NCBI GenBank assembly: GCA_965279085.1
Contig: OZ257149.1
Location: 62,001-126,000, forward strand
Direction of reading: 5' to 3'
Length of the DNA stretch: 64,000 nucleotides
DNA from: UBA7672 sp965279085
Lineage (GTDB): Bacteria; Pseudomonadota; Alphaproteobacteria; Caulobacterales; Hyphomonadaceae
A program made the translations under genes and the position numbers. Numbering within the stretch: position 1 is the stretch's first letter; the number at the start of each line of letters is the position of its first letter. This document shows positions 16,464 through 23,148 of this stretch, piece after piece. The notes beneath the pieces were generated by a model. The model did no database searches. It worked only from the letters and a program-made list of their open reading frames with translations, and was not told where the DNA came from.

Positions 16464-16508
16464 GCGGACCTTTCAGGTCCGCGTTCCCCGCAAAGGCGGG
16501 GATCCAGC
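16464..16508. repeat. Intergenic double hairpin, REP-like
   Basis: Two consecutive hairpins between the acyl-CoA dehydrogenase and TIR genes: GCGGACC-tttca-GGTCCGC, then CCCCGC-aaa-GGCGGGG followed by ATCCAG. The second resembles a repetitive extragenic element I recall from many alphaproteobacterial genomes. There is no T-run, so it is not a typical intrinsic terminator. It may protect the upstream mRNA end. Only one copy is visible in this window. Confidence 0.45.
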
Positions 16509-16564
16509 ACCGCCGATGACATTCCCCTCGGGCTGAACTAGGCTTCCCCAACGCTGCTGAGGGG

Positions 16565-17923
16565 GTGGCATTGGCCGACATCCAGACAGCAAACAAACCA
16601 CGGGCCTTCCTGTCCTACTCGCGGCGGGATTCCGCTTTCGTCGATGAACTTGTGATTTCGCTCGAAAGCTACGGCTTCGAGGTCGTGTTCGACCGCGCTG
16701 ACCTGTTCCCGGGCGAGCCGTGGGAGCCGCGCCTCCAGCGCCTCATCACCGATGCCGAGACCACCGTCTGCGTGGTCTCGACGAACTGGGTCGCCTCCGA
16801 GCAATGCACGAAGGAACTCGACATCGCCGTGCAGCACGGCCGCCGCGTGATCCCCATCATCATTGATCCGGTCAACCCATCGGCGATGCCGGAACAATTG
16901 GCGCGCCTGCAATTCGTCTTCTTCCACGGCGCCGGTCATTCCTACGCGCGCGGCGTCGCAAGCCTCGTCGAGACCCTGCGCACCGACATCGGCTGGGTGC
17001 GCGAGCAGTCGCGCCTGCTCGACAAGGCCGACGAATGGGCCGCACAGAACCGCTCGCCCACGCTCCTCATGCGCGGCGTGGCGCTGGAGCGCGCGCTGGC
17101 CTGGATCGGAAGCCCCGCCCCGCGCGACACGCGTGTGATCCCGCTGGTCACGGAATACATCGACGCCAGCCGTGCAGGGCAGGACAGCGAGGAGAAGCAG
17201 CGCCTTCGTAACCAGCGCAACTTCACGGCCGTCGCGCTCGCCGCCTGCGGCTTCGGCCTCATCGGCGCCGCGGCGGTCGGCTACATCGTCTACGACCAGC
17301 TCCAGCAGACCAGCGACAAGCTGGAGCGCACGAGCGTTGATCTCGCCGAGACCACCACGCTCTACGAACTCAGCGCCGACAAGCCGCCTCCGCCCGCGCC
17401 CCCTCCGCCGCCGCCCCCTCCGCCTCCGCCGCCGCCTCCACCTCCGCCGCGCACGGAGGGCCCCGGCGCACCCGTAACGCAGCCCGTACCTTCTCCGTCA
17501 GCGCCCGTGGTCGAGGAACCTGTCTTCGAGGCGCTGGACGATCTCGATCCGGAAGAAACGCGCAAGCTCGTCGCCGATCTCAACAGCGCGGACAAGACCA
17601 CGCGCCTCAAGGCGGGCCAGCAGGTCGCCGACCTGATCCGGAATGGCGGCGACAGCTCGCTGCAGGGCCTGCTCTCGGCCGAACTCGAACTGCCGCGCTT
17701 CGAAGTCCTGTCCGCGCCGGCCCGGGTGAACATGCTCTATATGCTGAACATGTATGGCGACTGGGGCGCCACCCTCGGCGCCCGCACGCGCCGGGCGCTC
17801 GATGCCATTGAGGCAAGGGCATCGTCCGGCAGCTCGCTCGTGCTCGGCACGCAGGCGAGGGAATGCATCGCGATCCTCAAGCGCCGGATCGGCGGGGAAG
17901 CCGCGGAGGGTTGCGGAAGCTGA
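16565..17923 (+). CDS. Membrane TIR-domain protein with proline-rich stalk
   Basis: A 452-residue protein of unusual architecture. A cytoplasmic TIR domain (residues ~13-145) starts with PRAFLSYSRRDSAFVDELV. It includes YGFEVVFDRADLFPGEPWEP and continues with TTVCVVSTNWVASEQCTKEL and RRVIPIIIDPV; a Glu in the BB-loop region could serve NAD+ cleavage. One membrane segment follows (~223-245, AVALAACGFGLIGAAAVGYI), then a short coiled segment, a run of about 20 prolines, and a ~130-residue C-terminal domain of unknown type (LDPEETRKLVADLNSADKTT, LYMLNMYGDWGATLGARTRR). The start is GTG 16565 behind GAGGGG. It stands alone, with no defence genes nearby; signalling or antiphage roles are only possibilities. 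Confidence 0.85.
   Translation: MALADIQTANKPRAFLSYSRRDSAFVDELVISLESYGFEVVFDRADLFPGEPWEPRLQRLITDAETTVCVVSTNWVASEQCTKELDIAVQHGRRVIPIIIDPVNPSAMPEQLARLQFVFFHGAGHSYARGVASLVETLRTDIGWVREQSRLLDKADEWAAQNRSPTLLMRGVALERALAWIGSPAPRDTRVIPLVTEYIDASRAGQDSEEKQRLRNQRNFTAVALAACGFGLIGAAAVGYIVYDQLQQTSDKLERTSVDLAETTTLYELSADKPPPPAPPPPPPPPPPPPPPPPPRTEGPGAPVTQPVPSPSAPVVEEPVFEALDDLDPEETRKLVADLNSADKTTRLKAGQQVADLIRNGGDSSLQGLLSAELELPRFEVLSAPARVNMLYMLNMYGDWGATLGARTRRALDAIEARASSGSSLVLGTQARECIAILKRRIGGEAAEGCGS
17384..17451 (+). repeat. In-frame polyproline codon tract
   Basis: A low-complexity run of CCG/CCT/CCC/CCA codons inside the TIR gene encoding about 20 prolines broken by one alanine. It makes a stiff extended stalk after the membrane segment. 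Such tracts stall ribosomes unless EF-P acts and can vary in length by slippage; a whole-codon change would keep the frame. Confidence 0.75.
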
Positions 17924-17970
17924 CACCGGTGGACAAGATGCGGCTCCGCACCTTGCCCCGAGGAAGCCGC

Positions 17971-18402
17971 ATGCACCCGATCCTGGCCGCGTCGATCCTG
18001 ATGCTTTCCGCCTGCGCAGCGACGGCCCAGACGCCCCCCGCAGCCCCGCCCATGGTCGTCATCGACGAGCGCACCGTCACGCGCGACGAGCCGCCGCCCC
18101 ACGGCGCCATCGGCATGAGCACCGCCTTCCGCATCTCGGACGCCGCCCCCGGGCGCCTGATGGAATTCCGTAAGCGCACGCTCCATGTCGGCGCCGCCAT
18201 CGGCCTGCACCCGATCGACCATGACGAGGTCTATTACGTGCTGGAAGGCGAGGGCGACGTAACGTCCGACGGCAAGACCCAACGCATCGGCCCCGGTGTC
18301 GCCGCCTATCTCTATTCCGGCGCCGTCGTCGGCATCAAACAACTGGGCGACAAGCCGCTGACGCTCATCATCTCCTATCCGCTGAAAGAGCGGACGAAGT
18401 AG
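17971..18402 (+). CDS. Cupin-domain lipoprotein
   Basis: A 143-residue exported cupin. The signal peptide carries a lipobox (ILMLSAC), so the protein is probably lipid-anchored in the envelope. The single cupin domain has GAAIGLHPIDHDEVYYVLEG, with His and Glu in cupin motif 1 positions, and PGVAAYLYSGAVVGIKQLG as motif 2; the motif 2 histidine appears to be missing. ATG 17971 is preceded by AGGAAG and puts the signal sequence at the N-terminus; an ATG 33 nt upstream is less likely. It lies 47 nt after the TIR gene on the same strand. The substrate is unknown. Confidence 0.78.
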   Translation: MHPILAASILMLSACAATAQTPPAAPPMVVIDERTVTRDEPPPHGAIGMSTAFRISDAAPGRLMEFRKRTLHVGAAIGLHPIDHDEVYYVLEGEGDVTSDGKTQRIGPGVAAYLYSGAVVGIKQLGDKPLTLIISYPLKERTK

Positions 18403-18574
18403 AGTTAAGGCCAGAAACAGTCCCCGCAATTCCGCGGAATCCAGAACGGTCTCGCAGGAAAAATCTCCAGCACTTCCAATTTCGAAGCGTTTCCCGGCTG
18501 TAGGACCTGGATACGCCAACCCAACACCGGGCCGGCCCGGCGCATACTCCGCACAAACAAGCGGAGAAACCTCG

Positions 18575-18751
18575 ATGCCCCTGCACGCCGAATCCGAATC
18601 CGCCGATTCGGAAAAACAGCGAGCCGCCGAATCCGGCGAATCCGGCGAATTTTTCCCGCGCGTCCGAATTTCCCGAATCCGGCGAATCCGGAAACGAAAA
18701 CGGCCCGACGGTTGGCCGGGCCGTTCGCATTCAGATGTCTGTCGAGGCTAG
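18575..18751 (+). CDS. Possible 58-residue small protein encoded by the repeat patch
   Basis: A short open frame preceded by GCGGAGAAACCTCG, giving a GGAG Shine-Dalgarno 8 nt from the ATG. The product is strongly bipartite: an acidic N-terminal half (LHAESESADSEK, AAESGESGEF) and a very basic C-terminal half (RVRISRIRRIRKRKRP). It is built from the GAATCCGGC repeats read in two frames, and its 3' end runs through the thiolase terminator hairpin and overlaps the thiolase stop. It may be chance; I list it because of the ribosome-binding site and charge pattern. Confidence 0.25.
   Translation: MPLHAESESADSEKQRAAESGESGEFFPRVRISRIRRIRKRKRPDGWPGRSHSDVCRG
18590..18688. repeat. GAATCCGGC repeat patch with seven GANTC sites
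   Basis: Short degenerate direct repeats (GAATCC, GAATCCGGC) fill the intergenic space before the thiolase terminator. Seven GANTC sites start at 18590, 18596, 18605, 18629, 18638, 18675 and 18684; an eighth lies at 18437. GANTC is the target of the cell-cycle methylase CcrM in alphaproteobacteria. A perfect hairpin CCGAATC-cgcc-GATTCGG spans 18594-18611. Confidence 0.75.
18699..18725 (-). terminator. Intrinsic terminator of the thiolase gene
   Basis: On the minus strand a perfect 9-bp stem, AACGGCCCG paired with CGGGCCGTT around a 9-nt loop, is followed by TTCGTTTCC. It begins 22 nt beyond the thiolase stop codon. Confidence 0.8.
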
Positions 18752-19968
18752 TTGAAGATCTCGAACAGGCCGGCAGCGCCCTGGCCGCCGCCGATGCACA
18801 TGGTCACGACGCCATACTTGGCCTTGCGACGCTTGCCTTCGAGCAGCAGGTGGCCGGTGCAGCGCGCGCCGGTGACGCCGTAGGGGTGGCCGATCGAGAT
18901 CGAGCCGCCGTTGACGTTGTACTTGGCCGGGTCAATCCCGAGCTTGTCGCGGCTGTAGAGGCACTGCGAGGCAAACGCCTCGTTCAGCTCCCACAGGTCG
19001 ATGTCGTCGACCTTGAGGCCGTGACGGGCCAGCAGGCGCGGAACGGCGAACACGGGTCCGATGCCCATTTCGTCAGGCTCGCAGCCGGCAACCGCGAAGC
19101 CACGGAACGCGCCGAGCGGGGAGAGACCGCGCTTGGCGGCTTCCTTCGCTTCCATCAGCACGAGCGCTGCGCCGCCGTCCGAGAACTGCGAGGCGTTGCC
19201 GGCGGTGACGTACTTGCCTTCCTGAATCTTCTGGCCGCCCTTGAAGACGGGCGGGAGTTTCTGCAGGTCGGCCAGCGTGGTCTGCGGACGGTTGCAGTCG
19301 TCGCGCGTCACCTCGGTGTCTTCCATCGTGACGACGCCCGTCTCCTTGTTGGTGACGGCCATCTTGGTCTTCATCGGGACGATCTCGTCCTTGTAAAGAC
19401 CGGCGGCCTGCGCGGCGGCGGTGCGCTGCTGCGACTGCAGGGCGTACTCATCCTGGTATTCGCGGCTGACGTTGTAGCGCTCGGCGACGATCTCCGCGGT
19501 TTCGATCATGGTCATGTAGATGGCCGGAATCTTGGCCAGCAGCTTCTCGTCCATCGCGCGGTTGCGGCCATCAGCCGACAGCGGACGCGGGGGAGCGAAT
19601 TGCACGAGCGAGATCGACTCGACGCCGCCGCCGACCATGATGTCGGCGCCGTCGCGGATCTGGTGGGCGGCGAGCGCGATGGCGTTCAGGCCCGAGGAGC
19701 AGAAGCGATTGATCGTGCCACCGGCGACCGAGACCGGCATGTCGGCCCAGAGGGCGGCCTGGCGGGCGATGTTCCCGCCGGTTGCGCCTTCAGGGTTGGC
19801 GCAGCCGAGATACACGTCCTCGACTTCCTTGGGGTCCAGTTTCGCGCGTTCGACGGCGTGCTTGATCGCGTGCCCCCCGAGAGCCGCACCGTGGGTCATG
19901 TTGAACCCGCCACGCACCGATTTCGCGAGCCCCGTCCGGGCTGTCGAAACGATCACCGCCTCACGCAT
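18748..19968 (-). CDS. Acetyl-CoA C-acyltransferase (thiolase)
   Basis: A 406-residue degradative thiolase that cleaves 3-ketoacyl-CoA with CoA at the end of each beta-oxidation round. The nucleophilic Cys is in INRFCSSGLNAIALAA, the catalytic His in NGGSISIGHPYGVTGARC, and the second Cys in VTMCIGGGQGAAGLFE. It begins MREAVIVSTARTGLAKSVRG, a normal thiolase N-terminus. It stands alone, without a fadB-type partner next door, and ends in a strong terminator. It probably serves fatty acid or sterol side-chain breakdown with the dehydrogenases in this window, which is an inference from co-occurrence. Confidence 0.93.
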   Translation of the reverse strand: MREAVIVSTARTGLAKSVRGGFNMTHGAALGGHAIKHAVERAKLDPKEVEDVYLGCANPEGATGGNIARQAALWADMPVSVAGGTINRFCSSGLNAIALAAHQIRDGADIMVGGGVESISLVQFAPPRPLSADGRNRAMDEKLLAKIPAIYMTMIETAEIVAERYNVSREYQDEYALQSQQRTAAAQAAGLYKDEIVPMKTKMAVTNKETGVVTMEDTEVTRDDCNRPQTTLADLQKLPPVFKGGQKIQEGKYVTAGNASQFSDGGAALVLMEAKEAAKRGLSPLGAFRGFAVAGCEPDEMGIGPVFAVPRLLARHGLKVDDIDLWELNEAFASQCLYSRDKLGIDPAKYNVNGGSISIGHPYGVTGARCTGHLLLEGKRRKAKYGVVTMCIGGGQGAAGLFEIFN

Positions 19969-20042
19969 TCAGTCCTCCGTACCGCTTATTCAGAAAGGTT
20001 GGAGGTACCTTAAGCGACAGATTTTTGCGGATTGCAACAGAG

Positions 20043-20076
20043 CGCGCCCGGCGGACGCAAAATCCTGCCGGGCGCG
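20043..20076 (-). terminator. Hairpin after the 118-residue exported protein gene
   Basis: A 10-bp inverted repeat CGCGCCCGGC / GCCGGGCGCG with a 14-nt loop lies between the small exported protein gene (ends 20103) and the thiolase start. It has no clear T-run on the minus strand, so it is a weak or factor-assisted terminator or an mRNA-stabilising hairpin. Confidence 0.4.
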
Positions 20077-20102
20077 TTGGAATTATCGAAGGCCGAAGGG
20101 TG

Positions 20103-20459
20103 TCAGCCCGGCTCTTTCTGTGTGGTCGTCGTCGTGGTGATGACCGTGGTTGGCACCGTCGGCGGGGTCCGCATCATCGCCTCGTGCTGGGCCTTCACGA
20201 TGTCGGCGGTGGTGTAGTTCTTCTTGGCGTCGACCAGCGCCTGCACTTCCGGGGCAATCGGATGCTCGGGGTCCAGCTGCGGGCCGGCGACAGGGGCGAT
20301 GACTTCCGTGCGAGTCTCGACCGTCGCGGTCGGTGTTTCCTTGACGTCAGTGTCGACCGTGATCGAGGTCTGCACCGTCGGCGTCTCAGCCGGGGGCTGC
20401 GCGACAGCCGGCGCGGCGAACATGACGGCAAGCGCCGTCGAGGCGAGGAGGAGTTTCAT
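20103..20459 (-). CDS. Small exported Thr/Pro-rich protein, unknown function
   Basis: A 118-residue protein that I do not recognise. It has a clear signal peptide (LLLASTALAVMFAAPAVAQ), a Thr/Val/Pro-rich middle, a more structured segment (HPIAPEVQALVDAKKNYTTA) and a low-complexity C-terminal tail with a run of six threonines (TTVITTTTTTQKE). It lies 28 nt after the yihY gene on the same strand and may share its general-stress promoter. The tail looks like an extended periplasmic or surface segment. No catalytic motif is visible. Confidence 0.7.
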   Translation of the reverse strand: MKLLLASTALAVMFAAPAVAQPPAETPTVQTSITVDTDVKETPTATVETRTEVIAPVAGPQLDPEHPIAPEVQALVDAKKNYTTADIVKAQHEAMMRTPPTVPTTVITTTTTTQKEPG

Positions 20460-20487
20460 CGTCTGACCTTCCTGAAAGTAATGGCTG

Positions 20488-21507
20488 CTAGGGAAGTCGC
20501 GAACTTGGAGTTAGTTCCAGCTCTTGTGGCTTTGTAACCTCCTCAGCCTGCGGTGTCGGCCCGTGGGCTTTCTCGGGCTTCTCGATGTGATCTGCCACGT
20601 AAGCTCCGCGTTCGCCCGGCTTCGCAGGCGAGTCGACCGTCGTGTCCTGTGTTGTGAAGAGTTCGAGTTGCGAGTTCAGCTCCGCGCCAAGGCAGATCGC
20701 ATAGGCCGAAATCCAGAACCACATCAGCAGCGCCGCGACTGCGCCAAGCGATCCGAACGTGGCGTTGTAGGCGCTGAAGTTCTCGAGGTAAGCCGAGAAG
20801 GCGACCGATGCGACCAGCCAGATAATGCCGGCGCCGAACGCACCCGGAATGATCCAGCGCCACCGCGCGCTCGTGCGCGAGGGCGCTATGCGATAGATCA
20901 TCGCGCAGGCGATCATGAAGGCCACGATCAGCATCAGCCAGCGCAACGTGCCGACCACTGCCTCCAGGAACGCGCCGAGATAAAGCGCCTTCAGAATGGG
21001 CGGTATGGCCGCGATGGCGGCTATCGAGAGCATCACGAACAGGATGCCGCCAAGCGTGAACGCCAGCGTTAGTCCGGTGAGATGGAAAAAGTTGCGCTTC
21101 TCCTTCTCGTGGTAGGCCATGTTCATCGCCTGCACGAGCGCGGATGTCGCGCCGTTCGCGCCCCACAGGGCGAGCAGCGCCGAGATGACGAGGCCGATGG
21201 TAAGGCCGCCATCGTCCTGATTGGCGATGACGACCATTTGGTCCGCCACGAGACTGAAGGCATCGGGCGCGAGGTCGCGGATGACCTGCAATTGTTCGCC
21301 CAGCGACGTCATGTCGGTGAACAGACCCCAGATCATCAGGCCAGCGGCGATCGCCGGGAAGATCGACAGGAAGGCGTAAAAGCCGATGCCGGCCGACAGC
21401 AAACCGACATTGTCGCCCATTGTGCGCTCTGCAACGCGCAACAGGATCGACCGCCAATCCTTCAGGCGGATGGCGGTGGGGGAGGCCACATCGTGCCGGC
21501 TCTTCAT
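20488..21507 (-). CDS. YihY/BrkB family inner-membrane protein
   Basis: A 339-residue integral membrane protein of the YihY/virulence-factor BrkB family with six hydrophobic segments. It is recognised by DNVGLLSAGIGFYAFLSIFP, WGANGATSALVQAMNMAYHEKEKRN (in two parts) and PGAFGAGIIWLVASVAFSAY. The hydrophilic C-terminal tail is charged. Transport or envelope-homeostasis roles have been proposed, but none is proven. The start MKSRHDVAS (ATG 21507) lies just downstream of an EcfG-type promoter, leaving almost no leader, so the mRNA may be leaderless. It is divergent from the M15 dipeptidase gene. Homologues are common in alphaproteobacterial general-stress regulons. Confidence 0.88.
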   Translation of the reverse strand: MKSRHDVASPTAIRLKDWRSILLRVAERTMGDNVGLLSAGIGFYAFLSIFPAIAAGLMIWGLFTDMTSLGEQLQVIRDLAPDAFSLVADQMVVIANQDDGGLTIGLVISALLALWGANGATSALVQAMNMAYHEKEKRNFFHLTGLTLAFTLGGILFVMLSIAAIAAIPPILKALYLGAFLEAVVGTLRWLMLIVAFMIACAMIYRIAPSRTSARWRWIIPGAFGAGIIWLVASVAFSAYLENFSAYNATFGSLGAVAALLMWFWISAYAICLGAELNSQLELFTTQDTTVDSPAKPGERGAYVADHIEKPEKAHGPTPQAEEVTKPQELELTPSSRLP

Positions 21508-21515
21508 CCCGCCGC

Positions 21516-21541
21516 AACGTTGGGCGGGCGGTATGGGTTCC
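21516..21541 (-). promoter_or_regulatory. EcfG-type general-stress promoter of yihY
   Basis: On the minus strand GGAAC (21537-21541), a 17-nt spacer and CGTT (21516-21519) match the consensus GGAAC-N16/17-CGTT for EcfG/SigT. The predicted start of transcription is about 21508-21510, nearly at the yihY ATG. Confidence 0.75.
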
Positions 21542-21572
21542 GTTTGGCGCGGGGCGGCCTAGGGTAGGTTCC

Positions 21573-22361
21573 ATGAGTCGTGAGCTTTTCGCCCTCAAGA
21601 CGAAGCCGGTTCCATCGAGCGCGGAGGCGAATGCCCGCAAGCGCGGCTATCGGGATGGCGTGCCAATCGCCTTCGACGCGGCGCTGGCGAAGGAGCCGTG
21701 TGTCGAGGTGCGCGGCCTCGGGGGCGGCGGGTTCAACCACTACAACACTCCGCACAATCCGCCTTACTACGTCAGCGTGCCCGGCTCAGTGGCGGAGCTG
21801 TATCTGCGCAAGTCCGTCGCGGAAAAGCTGCGCGCGGTGAATGCACTGTTGGCGGGGATCGGCGTTGAGCTGTTCCTCTTCGACGCGTGGCGGCCACAGG
21901 CCGTGCAGCGTTACTTCCACGATGTCTGGTTCCCGCAATGGCTCGGGGCGAAGCGGCCGGATCTTTCCGGTGCGGCATTGACCGAGGAAGTCGAGAAGTA
22001 CTGGGCTGCGCCGACATCGGGCGCGAGCTCGCCATCACCACATTCCACGGGCGGGGCGATGGATCTGACGCTGGTGTTCAGCGAGACCAAGCAGCCGCTG
22101 TTCATGGGCGGCATCTTCGACGACGTTACCGAGGATGCGTGGACCGACGCCTATGAGCACCGCCCCATCGTTTCGATGTCGGATGAAGAGGCGCGCGCGA
22201 ACCGGCGGCTTCTCTACTGGGCGATGGCGGAGCAGGGCTTCGCCAACAATCCCACGGAGTGGTGGCACTATTCCTGGGGTGACCAATTATGGGCAAAACT
22301 CGGAGGCCATGCAGCCGCACATTACGGCGGCTGCAATCCTACAGGCCGTCCTGACGCCTGA
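21573..22361 (+). CDS. M15D D-alanyl-D-alanine dipeptidase (VanX-like)
   Basis: A zinc metallopeptidase of about 262 residues that hydrolyses D-Ala-D-Ala released from peptidoglycan precursors. The VanX-family signatures are present: FDAWRPQAVQRYFHDVW, the zinc motif PHSTGGAMDLTLVF (His and Asp ligands) and EWWHYSWGDQLWA (Glu base and third ligand His). ATG 21573 follows an AGGGTAGG stretch; the longer open frame overlaps yihY and its promoter. No vanH/vanA-like neighbours occur, so it more likely recycles wall material than confers glycopeptide resistance. No signal peptide is seen, so it is cytoplasmic like VanX. Confidence 0.88.
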   Translation: MSRELFALKTKPVPSSAEANARKRGYRDGVPIAFDAALAKEPCVEVRGLGGGGFNHYNTPHNPPYYVSVPGSVAELYLRKSVAEKLRAVNALLAGIGVELFLFDAWRPQAVQRYFHDVWFPQWLGAKRPDLSGAALTEEVEKYWAAPTSGASSPSPHSTGGAMDLTLVFSETKQPLFMGGIFDDVTEDAWTDAYEHRPIVSMSDEEARANRRLLYWAMAEQGFANNPTEWWHYSWGDQLWAKLGGHAAAHYGGCNPTGRPDA

Positions 22362-22428
22362 ACATTGCGCTTAAGACCCCGGCAACCTTAACCGGCGAGA
22401 GTGTGGCCTCAGTTGATTGCGGGGTCCC

Positions 22429-22851
22429 ATGCTCAGCGGGTTCGTCAAGCACGTCTCCAAGACTACAGGCCTGCCGCTCAAGACGGCTGAAGCCGCCATT
22501 GGCATCGTGCTGAACGCAGCCGACCGCCAGGGTGCGCCGATGGCTGACGAGATTTTCGAACGCGTTCCCGGCGCCCGCACGCTTGCCGCCCAGATGGGCT
22601 CGCAGATCGGCGCGGCCACGGGCGTTATCGCGCGCCTTATCGAACGTACGCCAGGCGGCCGCATGGCCGTGGCGGAACAAGTTATTCGGGACCTCCACAA
22701 GGAAGGCCTCGGCAACAAGGAAATCGGTCGCCTGTTTCCGGCGATCGGGAAGTATGCGGAATCCGCGTTCGGCGTGAGCGGTGTCGGCCACCTCGGCGAC
22801 ATGTTCGGCGCGACGAACGCCCCAGCCAGTGGAGTGCGTAGCGTAGCCTAA
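22429..22851 (+). CDS. Small helical protein, possibly DUF2780-like
   Basis: A 140-residue soluble helical protein. The N-terminal half (FVKHVSKTTGLPLKTAEAAI, then GIVLNAADRQGAPMADEIFE) resembles the helical layout of DUF2780/DUF937-type proteins. The second half has KEGLGNKEIGRLFPAIGKYA. I cannot assign a function. ATG 22429 is used; an in-frame TTG 12 nt earlier is possible. A good intrinsic terminator follows at 22876, so it is probably monocistronic. It lies next to the GsrN-like sRNA gene but has no EcfG promoter that I can see. Confidence 0.65.
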   Translation: MLSGFVKHVSKTTGLPLKTAEAAIGIVLNAADRQGAPMADEIFERVPGARTLAAQMGSQIGAATGVIARLIERTPGGRMAVAEQVIRDLHKEGLGNKEIGRLFPAIGKYAESAFGVSGVGHLGDMFGATNAPASGVRSVA

Positions 22852-22875
22852 CGGCAGTGTAAGAGTATCGAACTG

Positions 22876-22909
22876 GCGGGCGGCCTTCGGGTCGCCCGCT
22901 TTGTTTTTG
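22876..22909 (+). terminator. Intrinsic terminator after the small helical protein
   Basis: GCGGGCGGCC-ttcg-GGTCGCCCGC with one wobble, a stable UUCG-type tetraloop, followed by TTTGTTTTT. It lies 25 nt after the stop at 22851. Confidence 0.85.
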
Positions 22910-22991
22910 GCGGGAAACTGCGCGGTGCTCTTTCGTTTTCTGATGGCCGCAGCCGCGCTCTACTTTTTTCAAAAATAATTCCCATCTGACG

Positions 22992-23016
22992 GGAACCGGT
23001 AGAGCGCGATTGCGTT
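22992..23016 (+). promoter_or_regulatory. EcfG-type promoter of the sRNA gene
   Basis: GGAAC (22992-22996), exactly 16 nt, then CGTT (23013-23016): a perfect match to the alphaproteobacterial general-stress consensus. An A/T-rich stretch lies just upstream. The expected transcription start is about 23023, at the foot of a strong stem-loop. Confidence 0.85.
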
Positions 23017-23022
23017 TCTACC

Positions 23023-23140
23023 ACGATCTTCCCGGCGAGGCGGTCTTATCCGTCCCCCCCGACCCCCCGAGACTGCGCGCCGGGAAGATGCCTACTCTGA
23101 AAATGATAAGCGCGCACGGCTGATGGCCGTGCGTTTTTTG
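23023..23140 (+). ncRNA. gsrN: GsrN-like general-stress small RNA
   Basis: An approximately 118-nt non-coding RNA candidate. It starts below a perfect EcfG promoter and ends at an intrinsic terminator. The 5' domain is a perfect 12-bp stem (23026-23037 with 23078-23089, ATCTTCCCGGCG / CGCCGGGAAGAT). Within it an inner stem (GGTCT/AGAC at 23042-23046 and 23070-23073) displays a loop with runs of seven and six C residues. A single-stranded linker follows, then the terminator. Caulobacter GsrN has the same plan: about 100 nt, SigT-dependent, with an exposed C-rich loop that pairs with G-rich mRNA leaders such as katG. No open frame is present. Orthology to GsrN is inferred from structure and promoter, not alignment. 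Confidence 0.75.
23113..23139 (+). terminator. Intrinsic terminator of the sRNA
   Basis: CGCACGGC-tgatg-GCCGTGCG followed by TTTTTTG: a perfect 8-bp stem and T-run that ends 10 nt before the convergent gene at 23149. Confidence 0.92.
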
Positions 23141-23148
23141 TTTTGAGA

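Noticed and set aside
16464..16488. GGAAC on the minus strand followed 16 nt later by CGCT
   Set aside because: The -10 has a mismatch, no gene starts downstream in that direction, and the bases belong to the double hairpin.
15311..16522. 403-codon open frame on the minus strand
   Set aside because: It is an antisense shadow of the second acyl-CoA dehydrogenase, with composition typical of a reversed GC-rich gene.
18712..20013. 433-codon open frame on the plus strand
   Set aside because: It is an antisense shadow of the thiolase gene; the thiolase motifs and terminator fix the true strand.
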